A stretch of 64,000 nucleotides of DNA. Origin: Pseudomonas nitroreducens TX1. GTDB taxonomy: Bacteria; Pseudomonadota; Gammaproteobacteria; Pseudomonadales; Pseudomonadaceae. Location: positions 1 through 64,000 of the forward strand of contig NZ_AMZB01000117.1 of NCBI RefSeq assembly GCF_000313755.1. The letters run 5' to 3'. How positions within the stretch are numbered: position 1 is the first letter of the stretch; every line of letters starts with the position of its first letter. Below the pieces are notes generated by a model. It searched no databases, had not been told where the DNA came from, and worked only from the letters and a program-made list of their open reading frames with translations. The position numbers and the translations under genes are program-made. Below are positions 26,211-35,361 of this stretch, piece after piece.

Positions 26211-27029
26211 TCAGAAGACTTCTTCGATGTAGTGGAACGGGTAGTCCGGGCTCTTGTACTTGCCGATCTTGCCGCGCTTGGGCAGCTTCACTTCCTCGCG
26301 CGGGATTTCCTTGTACGGCACGTGCTTGAGGATGTGGCTGATGACGTTCAGGCGCACGCGCTTCTTGTCCTCGGAAGGCGCGACGATCCACGGCGCCCAG
26401 GGCGAGTCGGTGGCGGCGAACATCAGGTCGCGGGCGCGGGTGTACTCGTCCCAGCGGGTGAAGGACTTCACGTCCATCGGTGACAGCTTCCAGATCTTGC
26501 GGCCGTCGGTGATGCGGTCCTTCAGGCGGCGCTCCTGCTCCTCCGGGCTGACCTCCAGCCAGAATTTCAGGAGGATGATCCCCGATTCGGTGAGCATCCG
26601 CTCGAACAGCGGGGTCACGGCCAGGAACTTGTCGGCCTGCTCTTCGGTGCAGAAGCCCATCACGCGCTCGACACCGCCTCGGTTGTACCAGCTGCGGTCG
26701 AAGATCACCACTTCACCCGCCGACGGCAGGTGGCGGATATAGCGCTGGGCATAGAGCTGGGATTTCTCCCGCTCGGTGGGCGTGGGCAGCGCCACCACGC
26801 GGAAGACTCGCGGGCTGACGCGCTCGGTGAGCGCCTTGATGGTGCCGCCCTTGCCGGCGCCGTCGCGGCCTTCGAAGACGATGCAGACCTTCAGCCCCTT
26901 GTGCACCACCCATTCCTGCAGTTTGACCAGTTCCACGGAGAGCTTCTTCAACTGCTCCTCGTAGTCCTTGTTCTTCATTCTGCCTTGCGGTTTGACAACC
27001 TTGGTTTCGGCTTTGCTCTTCTTGCCCAT
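26211..27029 (-). CDS. ppk2: Polyphosphate kinase 2 (PPK2)
   Basis: A 272-residue class I PPK2 that transfers phosphate between polyphosphate and nucleoside diphosphates. Walker A GRDGAGKGGT is at residues 54-63; Walker B is VVIFDRSWYNRGGVERVMGF; the lid segment is LKDRITDGRKIWKLSPMD, followed by RWDEYTRARD. The short basic N-terminus (KKSKAETKVVKP) is typical. I chose ATG 27029, which has GGAG seven bases before, rather than the ATG four codons earlier. Confidence 0.94.
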   Translation of the reverse strand: MGKKSKAETKVVKPQGRMKNKDYEEQLKKLSVELVKLQEWVVHKGLKVCIVFEGRDGAGKGGTIKALTERVSPRVFRVVALPTPTEREKSQLYAQRYIRHLPSAGEVVIFDRSWYNRGGVERVMGFCTEEQADKFLAVTPLFERMLTESGIILLKFWLEVSPEEQERRLKDRITDGRKIWKLSPMDVKSFTRWDEYTRARDLMFAATDSPWAPWIVAPSEDKKRVRLNVISHILKHVPYKEIPREEVKLPKRGKIGKYKSPDYPFHYIEEVF

Positions 27030-27278
27030 CGTGGTCTCCATGTCGGGGCGTCGGGGTACCACTCCAGAGCATAGCGGTGGTTGGCCATCGAGCATCTGCG
27101 AAAGCGATCCGTTGTCCGCCGGACTTTGCCGCTAGCTGATCGGAAAGATCACTCAACACGTCGGTAGTGGAGCCGATCCCTCTGCCGGAAGTCCACGAAC
27201 ACACTGGCGCGCTTTTCTTTTCGCGTGCGCACAGGAGTGCGTCGCGTCGTCTTCTTCCGCTTCGGATCGATCTGACTC

Positions 27279-28121
27279 ATGCGCTGGAAAACCATTCGCA
27301 AGGGCGGCCAACGCGCGTTGGCCGCTACCCTGTATCCCCATCTGCACTGGCGCTGGTCGCGTTGCATCCAACTCATGCCGGTGCTGTCGCAGAGTTACAG
27401 GAACGGTTTGCCTCCCGCCCAGAAGCACTGGCGCAAATACCTGTGCCGCCACTGGAACATCCGCCGCCGGCTTGCTGCGCTGCTCGAGCACTATTCGCAG
27501 CTGGATTGCCTGCCCGGAGCCTGGCGAGAGAAGTTGCTGGCGCTGGGGGCGGTGCCCCTCAGCCGGGTTCCTCTGAAAAGCGGCGATACGCTGGAAGTAC
27601 TGCTGGAACCCTCGGACTTCCACCGTGAGGGAGAGCTTGGCCTGTACCTGCGCAACGGCGAGGGCGAGCGCCTGTACTCCCTGAGTTTCACCTTCGGCAA
27701 GAATGGCCGGTTGCTGATCGGCGGGTTGCAGGGCCCTCGCACGACGATGGATGAAGGCACGGTCAAATGGCTGGGCAAGGAAATGTTCGGCCTGCGCCCC
27801 AAGAGCCTGCTGCTCACCGCTCTTTATGCGCTGGGCGAGCAGATGGGCGGCCGGCAATTACTGGGCATCAGCGACGCCGCGCATACCTGTTCGCACAAGC
27901 TCAGGTCCAGTTATGACGCGTTCTGGCTGGAGGCCCAGGGCAATCGGCATGACCACCACTGGTACCGCCTGCCCGAGCGCGAGCCGGTGCGTGACATCGC
28001 CGAGGTGAAAAGCCAACGGCGCAGCGAATTCCGCCGCCGCGAAGCGCTGCGCGAAGAGGTCGCCGGCTCCATCCGCCGAGCCTGGGAGCAGGGGGCCGTA
28101 GCCGCCTGGGCCGGTCTGTAA
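27279..28121 (+). CDS. VirK/YbjX (DUF535) family protein
   Basis: A 280-residue protein of the DUF535 family, with LYSLSFTFGKNGRLLIGGLQGPR and the C-terminal SHKLRSSYDAFWLEAQGNRHDHHWYRLP block. YbjX/VirK proteins are linked to envelope resistance to antimicrobial peptides in enterobacteria; the biochemical role is unknown. No signal peptide. The ribosome site is weak. Lies 90 bp before recC and is probably a separate unit. Confidence 0.85.
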   Translation: MRWKTIRKGGQRALAATLYPHLHWRWSRCIQLMPVLSQSYRNGLPPAQKHWRKYLCRHWNIRRRLAALLEHYSQLDCLPGAWREKLLALGAVPLSRVPLKSGDTLEVLLEPSDFHREGELGLYLRNGEGERLYSLSFTFGKNGRLLIGGLQGPRTTMDEGTVKWLGKEMFGLRPKSLLLTALYALGEQMGGRQLLGISDAAHTCSHKLRSSYDAFWLEAQGNRHDHHWYRLPEREPVRDIAEVKSQRRSEFRRREALREEVAGSIRRAWEQGAVAAWAGL

Positions 28122-28210
28122 AAAACTGCCCCGCCCGCGCGCTTTTTTGGTGAAATGCCCGTCATCCCCGGCGGGCGCTTTCCATCGCCCGCTCCGCACC
28201 AGGAGAGACG

Positions 28211-31200
28211 ATGAGCGAGCAGCGACTGACCCCCGGCCTGATGGTGATCCACGGCAACCATCCGGAAGCGCTGCGCGACCTGCTGGTGCAGTGGATGAGC
28301 CTGCACCCGCTGGCGCCGCTGGAAAACGAGGTCATCCTGGTGCAGAGCAACGGCATCGCCCAGTGGCTGAAGCTGGCGCTGGGACGCGACGTCGAGGAGG
28401 GCGGTTGCGGCGTCACTGCCGCGCTGGACGTGCAACTTCCCGCGCAATTTCTCTGGCGCGCCTACCGCGGCGCGCTGGGCCGCGATGAAATTCCCGAAGT
28501 CTCGGTGCTCGACAAGGGCCCGCTGACCTGGCGCCTGATGCGCCTGCTACCCACCCTGTTGGAACGCGATGAGTTCGCCACCCTGCAGCGCTTCCTCTCC
28601 GACGATGCCGACCTGCGCAAGCGCCACCAGTTGGCCGAGCGCCTGGCTGACCTGTTCGACCAGTACCAGGTCTATCGTGCCGACTGGCTGGAGGACTGGA
28701 GCCGGGGTGCCGACCAGTTGCGCCTGGCCAATGGCACGGTGCGCGAGCTGGAGGCGGACAATCGCTGGCAGGCTGCGCTGTGGCGCGCGCTGCTCGACGA
28801 TGTCGGCCCGCAAGGCCTGGCCACCAGCCGTGCCGGCGTACACGGGCGTTTCATCGAGAAGCTCAAGGCCGCCGAGCAGCCGCTGCCGGGACTGCCACGG
28901 CGTGTGGTGGTGTTCGGTATCTCGGCCATGCCCGCGCAAACGGTGGAGGCTCTAGCCGTGCTGGCGCGCCACGCCCAAGTGCTGCTCTGCGTTCACAACC
29001 CCTGCCGTCACCACTGGGCCGACATCGTTGCCGACAAGGACCTGCTGCGCCACGAATACCGTCGCCAGCGCCGCCGCGCCGGCACTCCCGAACTGCTCAG
29101 CGAAGACCAGCAGCACCAGTATGCGCAGCCGCTGCTGGCCGCCTGGGGCAAGCAGGGTCGCGACTACATCAACCTGCTCGACCAGTACGACGATCCGGAA
29201 AGCTACCGCGCTCGCCTGGGCGCGGTGAGCAACGGGCGCATCGACCTGTTCAGCGAAGTGCAACCGAACAGCCTGCTCGGCCAGTTGCAGGACGACATCC
29301 TCGAGCTGCGGCCGCTCAACGAGACCCGCGAGCACTGGCCGGCGGTCGACCCGCAGACCGACGACTCGGTGCGCTTCCACGTCGCCCACAGCCCCCAGCG
29401 CGAAGTGGAAATCCTTCACGACCAACTGCTCGCGCGCTTCGACGCCGATCCCACGCTGCGCCCGCGCGACGTGATCGTCATGGTCCCGGACATCAACCCC
29501 TACGCACCGCACATCGAAGCGGTGTTCGGCCAGATACCGCGCGACGACAAACGCTTCATCCCCTACACCCTGGCCGACCAGGGCCAGCGCGGCCGCGAAC
29601 CGCTGCTGGTGGCGCTGGAGCACCTGCTGCGGCTGCCCGACAGCCGTTTCGCGGTAAGCGAAATCCTCGACCTGCTGGATGTCGCCGCCGTGCGCGCGCG
29701 CTTCGGCCTGGCCGACGCCGACCTGCCGCTGCTGCGCCGTTGGATCGACGGTGCCGGCGTGCGCTGGGGCCTCGACGGCCAGCAGCGCGAACGCCTAGGC
29801 CTGCCCGCCGCCGCCGAAGCCAACAGCTGGCGCTTCGGCCTGCGGCGCATGCTGCTGGGCTTCGCAGTGGGCGAGGGCGAAGCCTTCCAGGGCATCCAGC
29901 CCTACGCAGAGATCGGCGGGCTCGATGCCGCCGCCCTTGGCCCGCTGGCCGGGTTGCTCGGTGCGTTGGAAGAAGCCTGCGACCTGCTCGCCGAGGAAGC
30001 CGATGCGGCGACCTGGGTGCAGCGCCTGCGTGCTTTGCTGGAAGACTTCTTCCTGGTGAGCGACGACCACGATGAACTGCTCCGCCAGCAACTGCTGAAC
30101 CTGCTCGAAGGCTGGCTGGAAACCTGCGGCTACGCTGGCTTCAGCGACCCGCTGCCACTCTCGGTGGTGCGTGAGGCCTGGCTCGGCGGCCTGGATGCCG
30201 GCGGTCTGAACCAGCGCTTCCTCGCCGGTGCAGTGAGCTTCTGCACGCTGATGCCGATGCGTGCGATTCCCTTTCAGTTGGTCTTTCTGCTGGGCATGAA
30301 CGACGGCGACTACCCGCGCCCGCAATCGCCGCTGGACTTCGACCTGATGCGCAACGACTACCGCCCCGGCGACCGCTCGCGGCGCGAGGACGACCGCTAC
30401 CTGCTGCTCGAAGCGTTGCTCTCCGCGCGCCGCCAGCTCTACGTCAGCTGGGTTGGCCGGAGCATCCGCGACAACAGCGAGCGCCCGCCGTCCGTGCTGA
30501 TAGGCCAATTGCGCGACCACCTCGCCGCTGGCTGGCGCAGTGCCGAGGGCGGTGACCTGCTGCACGGCCTGACCCTGGAGCACCCGCTGCAACCCTTCAG
30601 CCGCGTTTATTTCGATGCGTCCTCGGTACAGGGTATCGACGGGCTCTACACCTATGCCCGCGAGTGGCGAGATGTCCACCGCGAGTACGGTGGCGAGACG
30701 ACTGATGCGCCGCTGTCGCCGCCGGTGCTGGACGCACCCATCGGCCTGCGCGTGCTCGCCGACTTTCTCGCCAACCCGGTCGGCGCCTTTTTCCTGCAGC
30801 GTCTCAAGGTGCGTTTCGGCGAGGAGCACCTGACCGGCCAGGACGAAGAGCCCTTCGAGCTGAATGGCCTGGATGTGTGGCAGTTGCAGTTCGAACTCTG
30901 CGAGCGCCTGCGCCCGTGGGTGGAACAGCACTGGCAGGCCGATCAGCTCACGGTGCAACTGAGCGCCCAGGTGCAGCGCCTGCGCCGTGAGGGCCGGCTA
31001 CCGCTGGCGGCGTTCGGCGACTTCTCCGCCCAGGCGCTGGTGGCGCCGCTGCACGACCTGCTGGCGCGTTACCGCGAGCAACTGGAGCACTGGTCGCGGG
31101 TGGAAGACGAGCAGCGTGAACTCGTCCACCAGCACGCCGGCATCGAGCTGGCCGACTGGCTCGGCGGTCTGCGCCGCAACGCCGACGGCCAGCTCGCCAG

Positions 31201-31678
31201 CCTGCAACTGGTCAGCGGCAAGCTGCATGAAGGCAAGGGCTACAAATGGCATGGACTGGTGCGCCCGTGGGTGCGCCACCTCGCGCTGCAGCTGTGCGGC
31301 GAACCGGTGACCAGCGTGCTGGTCGGCCTGACCGGCACCCTCGAATTCCCGCCGATGCCGGCGCAGGAAGCGCGCGCCGAGCTGAACGCGCTGCTGGACG
31401 CCTGGTTCCAGGGCATGAGCCGCCCGCTGCCGGTCGCCTGCAAGGCAGCGTTCGCCTGGCTGGCCGCCGGAGCAGACGCAGAGCGTGCTGCCCGTGAAGC
31501 CGCCAAGCGCTATGACGGTGGCTTCAACCTGAGCGGCGAGGCGACGTCCTCGGCAGCGCTGGCGCGCGTCTACCCGGATTTCGCCGCGCTCAACGCCAGC
31601 GGCGAATTCGCGGCCTGGGCCGAAGCGCTCTACGGGCCCTTGTTCGAACTTCTGCAGCGCAAGGAGGCCGGACAATGA
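28211..31678 (+). CDS. recC: Exodeoxyribonuclease V subunit gamma (RecC)
   Basis: A 1155-residue RecC, the Chi-recognising subunit of RecBCD. It has the SF1-like N-terminal fold with inactivated ATPase (MVIHGNHPEALRDLLVQWM; LVQSNGIAQWLKLALG), VVFGISAMPAQTVEAL, and FQLVFLLGMNDGDYPRPQSPLDFDLM in the second helicase-like domain; the C-terminus carries the degenerate nuclease fold. Start ATG follows AGGAGAGACG. recC-recB-recD is the pseudomonad order, and its stop overlaps the recB start. Confidence 0.96.
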   Translation: MSEQRLTPGLMVIHGNHPEALRDLLVQWMSLHPLAPLENEVILVQSNGIAQWLKLALGRDVEEGGCGVTAALDVQLPAQFLWRAYRGALGRDEIPEVSVLDKGPLTWRLMRLLPTLLERDEFATLQRFLSDDADLRKRHQLAERLADLFDQYQVYRADWLEDWSRGADQLRLANGTVRELEADNRWQAALWRALLDDVGPQGLATSRAGVHGRFIEKLKAAEQPLPGLPRRVVVFGISAMPAQTVEALAVLARHAQVLLCVHNPCRHHWADIVADKDLLRHEYRRQRRRAGTPELLSEDQQHQYAQPLLAAWGKQGRDYINLLDQYDDPESYRARLGAVSNGRIDLFSEVQPNSLLGQLQDDILELRPLNETREHWPAVDPQTDDSVRFHVAHSPQREVEILHDQLLARFDADPTLRPRDVIVMVPDINPYAPHIEAVFGQIPRDDKRFIPYTLADQGQRGREPLLVALEHLLRLPDSRFAVSEILDLLDVAAVRARFGLADADLPLLRRWIDGAGVRWGLDGQQRERLGLPAAAEANSWRFGLRRMLLGFAVGEGEAFQGIQPYAEIGGLDAAALGPLAGLLGALEEACDLLAEEADAATWVQRLRALLEDFFLVSDDHDELLRQQLLNLLEGWLETCGYAGFSDPLPLSVVREAWLGGLDAGGLNQRFLAGAVSFCTLMPMRAIPFQLVFLLGMNDGDYPRPQSPLDFDLMRNDYRPGDRSRREDDRYLLLEALLSARRQLYVSWVGRSIRDNSERPPSVLIGQLRDHLAAGWRSAEGGDLLHGLTLEHPLQPFSRVYFDASSVQGIDGLYTYAREWRDVHREYGGETTDAPLSPPVLDAPIGLRVLADFLANPVGAFFLQRLKVRFGEEHLTGQDEEPFELNGLDVWQLQFELCERLRPWVEQHWQADQLTVQLSAQVQRLRREGRLPLAAFGDFSAQALVAPLHDLLARYREQLEHWSRVEDEQRELVHQHAGIELADWLGGLRRNADGQLASLQLVSGKLHEGKGYKWHGLVRPWVRHLALQLCGEPVTSVLVGLTGTLEFPPMPAQEARAELNALLDAWFQGMSRPLPVACKAAFAWLAAGADAERAAREAAKRYDGGFNLSGEATSSAALARVYPDFAALNASGEFAAWAEALYGPLFELLQRKEAGQ

Positions 31679-34600
31679 GTGCCGTCGAGCTCAATCCTCT
31701 CGATTTCCCGCTGCACGGCAGCCGGCTGATCGAGGCCAGTGCCGGTACCGGCAAGACCTTCACCATCGCCTTGCTATACGTACGCCTGGTCCTCGACCAC
31801 GGCGGCGAGCAGGCCGCGTTCGGCCGGCCGCTGAGCCCGCCGGAAATCCTCGTGGTGACCTTCACCGAAGCCGCAACCCAGGAACTGCGCGAGCGTATCC
31901 GTGCGCGCCTGGGCGAGGCCGCGCGCTGCTTTGCCGAGCCCGAACAGAAGCACGACGGCCTGCTGCTGAAGCTGCGCGACAGCTACGCCGCCGAGCGCTG
32001 GCCCGGTTGCGCACGCCTGCTGCGGCTGGCCGCCGAATGGATGGACGAAGCCGCCGTGTCCACCATCCACAGCTGGTGCTACCGCATGCTGCGCGAGCAC
32101 GCCTTCGACAGCGGCAGCCTGTTCACCCAGGACCTTGCCGCCGACCAGAGCGAACTGCTCGCCGAGGCCGTGCGCGACTACTGGCGACGCAACTTCTACC
32201 CGCTGGGCGCAGCCGCGGCCAATGCCGTGCGCCATTGCTACGCCGGCCCCGAAGCGCTGGCCCGCGCCCTGCAACCGTTGTTGGCGGCGCAGGAGGCCGG
32301 CTTCCGCTACGCCGACCAGCCGCTGACCGCCCCGGCTTCGCTGGCCGAACTGCTGGAAGCCACCGGTCAGTTCTACGACGAACTCGCCGCCGCCGAAACC
32401 CGCGCCCGCGAAGCCTGGGCGGCGGATCGCCAGGGCGTCGCCGAACTGCTGCGCAACCTGCGCGGCGACCTCAACGGCAACAGCTATCGCGGCAAGGATG
32501 ACGATGCCGTGTTCGCCGGCTGGATCGAGGCACTGGATGCCTGGAGCGACGGTGCCGACGCGCCGGACAACCTGGCGAAGTTCGGCCAGACGCGGATCAA
32601 GCTGAAAGCCAAGGCCGTGGTGCCGGAACACCCGGCGCTGCTGGCCATCGACGCCTGGGTCGAACGTTCCGAGCAGCGCCCGGAGATCGCCCCGCACCTG
32701 CTGCTGCATGCACTGGGCGAAGTGCGGCACAACCTCGAAGTGGAAAAGCAGAAGCGCGCCGAACTGGGCTTCGACGACCTGCTGGTGCGCCTCGACCGCG
32801 CCCTGGCCGGCAGCGGCGGCGAGCGCCTGGCCGAGCGTATCCGCGAGCAGTTCCCGGTGGCGCTGATCGATGAGTTCCAGGACACCGACCCGCTGCAGTA
32901 CCGCATCTTCGAGCGTGTCTACCGCATCGGCGAGAACCCGCGGAACCTCGGCCTCTTTATGATCGGCGACCCCAAGCAGGCGATCTACGCCTTCCGTGGC
33001 GCCGACATCCACACCTACCTGCGCGCCCGCGCCGCCACCGCCGGACGGCACTACACGCTGGGCACCAATTACCGCTCCACCCTGGCCATGGTTAACGCGG
33101 CCAACCGCTGTTTCCTCTACGCCGAAGCCCACGGACGCGGTGCGTTCCGCTTTGCCGTGGAAGGCCAGGAAAACCCCGTGCCCTTCCTCGAAGTGGGCGC
33201 CCGTGGCCGCGATGAAACACTGCTGCTCGAAGGCAGCGAAACGCCGGCCATGACCTTCTGGCAACTGGACAACGAGGGGCAGGTCTGCGGCTCCACGCTG
33301 TATCGCCAGGAGATGGCCGCGCGCAGCGCCAGCGCTATCCAGCGCTGGCTGAGCTCGGCGCAGAGCGGCTTCCGCGATGCCGATGGCCAGTGGCGTGCCT
33401 TGCGTCCCGCCGACATCGCAATCCTCGTGCGTGGCCGCAGTGAAGCGGAGGCGGTGCGCGGCGAACTGGCGAAACGCCGGCTCGCCAGTGTCTACCTGTC
33501 GGACCGTGACTCGGTGTTCGACAGCCCCGAAGCCGTCGACCTGCTGCACTGGCTGCGCGCCTGCGCCGACCCCGGCGACGATGGCGTGCTGCGCATCGCC
33601 CTGGCCACCCGCAGTCTGGCGCTGGACTGGGCGACCCTGGAACGGCTGAACCAGGACGAGCGCTTCTGGGAAGACATGGTGCTGCGCTTCCGCGACTACC
33701 GCCTGCTCTGGCAGCAACAGGGCGTGCTGCCGATGCTGCGCCGCCTGCTCGCCGACTTCGCCCTGCCGGCGCGCCTGCTACGCGAAACCGACGGCGAACG
33801 CAGCCTGACCAACCTGCTGCACCTGGCCGAATGGCTGCAGCGCGAGGCTGTTGAGCTGGATGGCGAGCATGCGTTGCTGCGGGTACTGGCCGAGCAGCTG
33901 GAAAACCCTTCCAGCGAAGAAATCCTCCGCCTGGAAAGCGACGCCGACCTGATCAAGGTGGTGACCATCCACAAGTCCAAGGGCCTGGAATACCCGCTGG
34001 TGCTGCTGCCCTTCATCTGCACCTGGCGCGAACTGGATGGCAAGAGCGGCAACCCGCCGAGCTTCCAGTCCGGCGAATCCCGCGTGGTCGAGCTGGCCCG
34101 CGACAAGGAACTGACCAAGGCGGCGTTCCAGCAGGCCAACGACGAACGCCTGAGCGAGGACATGCGCCTGCTCTATGTGGCCCTGACCCGCGCGCGCCAT
34201 GCCGTGTGGCTGGGCATGGCGCCGCTGGTGATGAGCAACAGCAAGAACCCCGAACTGCACAAGGGCGCCATGGGCTACCTGCTCGGCGGCGGCAATACGC
34301 TGTCCATCGAGGACGTGACCACGCGCCTGGTCGAGCTGCAGGCCGGGCAGCCCCTCATTGCCCTGGAGCCGGCGCCACAGATCGGAAGCGAGCAGTTCGT
34401 CGGCGTTCAGGCCGGCGAGCTGGGCGCCGCGCGCGAACCGCGCCGCCGGGTGGCGGAAAAGTGGTGGATCGCCAGCTACTCGGCGTTGGCCAACATGACC
34501 GCCGTGGGCGCCAGCGAGGACGACAGCGAAGTCGCCCCCGCGCCGGCCGCCGACGAACCTATCAGCGCCGGCGAAGACCTGCTGCGTGAAAGCAGCCTGG

Positions 34601-35361
34601 AAGAACACCGCGAGCTTGAAGCGGTGCCCGCACCCTTCAGCCTGCACGCCTTCCCGCGCGGTGCGAACCCCGGCAGCTTCCTCCACGGCCTGCTGGAGTG
34701 GGCCGCCGACGAAGGTTTCACTGCCGACGAAGAACAGCTGCGCGACCAGATCGCCCGGCGCTGCGCCGTGCGCGGCTGGGAAGAGTGGATCGAGCCACTC
34801 ACCGGCTGGCTGGGCCAGTATTTGCGCACGGCTTTTTGCCTGCCCGCTGCGGCCCCGGTCAGCCTGTCCGGGCTGGTCACCTTTCAGAAGGAAATGGAGT
34901 TCTGGTTCTCCACCCGCAATGTCGACACCCAGCGCCTCGACGCCGCCGTGACCCGCCACACCCTGGGCGGCGCAGCGCGGCCGACGCTGCAGCCGAACCT
35001 GCTCAACGGCATGCTCAAGGGCTTCATCGACCTGGTATTCGAACACGAGGGCCGCTACTACGTGGCCGACTACAAGTCCAACTGGCTGGGGGCGGACGAC
35101 GAGGCCTACACCCAGGCGGCGCTGCGCGAGGCGCTGCTGGAGCACCGCTACGACCTGCAATACGCGCTCTACCTGTTCGCCTTGCACCGGCTGTTGCAGG
35201 CGCGCCTGCCCGACTATGACTACGACCGCCACATCGGAGGCGCGATGTACCTGTTCCTGCGCGGCAGTTCCTCGGCAACCCAGGGCATGTACCTGGAGCG
35301 CCCGCCCAAGGCACTGATGGACGAACTGGACCGCCTGTTCCGAGCGGAGATGCCGGCATGA
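31675..35361 (+). CDS. recB: Exodeoxyribonuclease V subunit beta (RecB)
   Basis: A 1228-residue helicase-nuclease that unwinds 3' to 5' and, after Chi, loads RecA. Helicase motifs are clear: Walker A SAGTGKTFTIA (about residues 23-33), VTFTEAATQELRERI, Walker B VALIDEFQDTDPLQ, MIGDPKQAIYAFRGAD, VVTIHKSKGLEYPLV and LLYVALTRARHAVW. The C-terminal nuclease domain has GFIDLVFEHEGRYYVADYKSNW, with catalytic Asp1132 and Lys1134. Overlaps recC and recD by 4 bp each. Confidence 0.97.
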   Translation: MSAVELNPLDFPLHGSRLIEASAGTGKTFTIALLYVRLVLDHGGEQAAFGRPLSPPEILVVTFTEAATQELRERIRARLGEAARCFAEPEQKHDGLLLKLRDSYAAERWPGCARLLRLAAEWMDEAAVSTIHSWCYRMLREHAFDSGSLFTQDLAADQSELLAEAVRDYWRRNFYPLGAAAANAVRHCYAGPEALARALQPLLAAQEAGFRYADQPLTAPASLAELLEATGQFYDELAAAETRAREAWAADRQGVAELLRNLRGDLNGNSYRGKDDDAVFAGWIEALDAWSDGADAPDNLAKFGQTRIKLKAKAVVPEHPALLAIDAWVERSEQRPEIAPHLLLHALGEVRHNLEVEKQKRAELGFDDLLVRLDRALAGSGGERLAERIREQFPVALIDEFQDTDPLQYRIFERVYRIGENPRNLGLFMIGDPKQAIYAFRGADIHTYLRARAATAGRHYTLGTNYRSTLAMVNAANRCFLYAEAHGRGAFRFAVEGQENPVPFLEVGARGRDETLLLEGSETPAMTFWQLDNEGQVCGSTLYRQEMAARSASAIQRWLSSAQSGFRDADGQWRALRPADIAILVRGRSEAEAVRGELAKRRLASVYLSDRDSVFDSPEAVDLLHWLRACADPGDDGVLRIALATRSLALDWATLERLNQDERFWEDMVLRFRDYRLLWQQQGVLPMLRRLLADFALPARLLRETDGERSLTNLLHLAEWLQREAVELDGEHALLRVLAEQLENPSSEEILRLESDADLIKVVTIHKSKGLEYPLVLLPFICTWRELDGKSGNPPSFQSGESRVVELARDKELTKAAFQQANDERLSEDMRLLYVALTRARHAVWLGMAPLVMSNSKNPELHKGAMGYLLGGGNTLSIEDVTTRLVELQAGQPLIALEPAPQIGSEQFVGVQAGELGAAREPRRRVAEKWWIASYSALANMTAVGASEDDSEVAPAPAADEPISAGEDLLRESSLEEHRELEAVPAPFSLHAFPRGANPGSFLHGLLEWAADEGFTADEEQLRDQIARRCAVRGWEEWIEPLTGWLGQYLRTAFCLPAAAPVSLSGLVTFQKEMEFWFSTRNVDTQRLDAAVTRHTLGGAARPTLQPNLLNGMLKGFIDLVFEHEGRYYVADYKSNWLGADDEAYTQAALREALLEHRYDLQYALYLFALHRLLQARLPDYDYDRHIGGAMYLFLRGSSSATQGMYLERPPKALMDELDRLFRAEMPA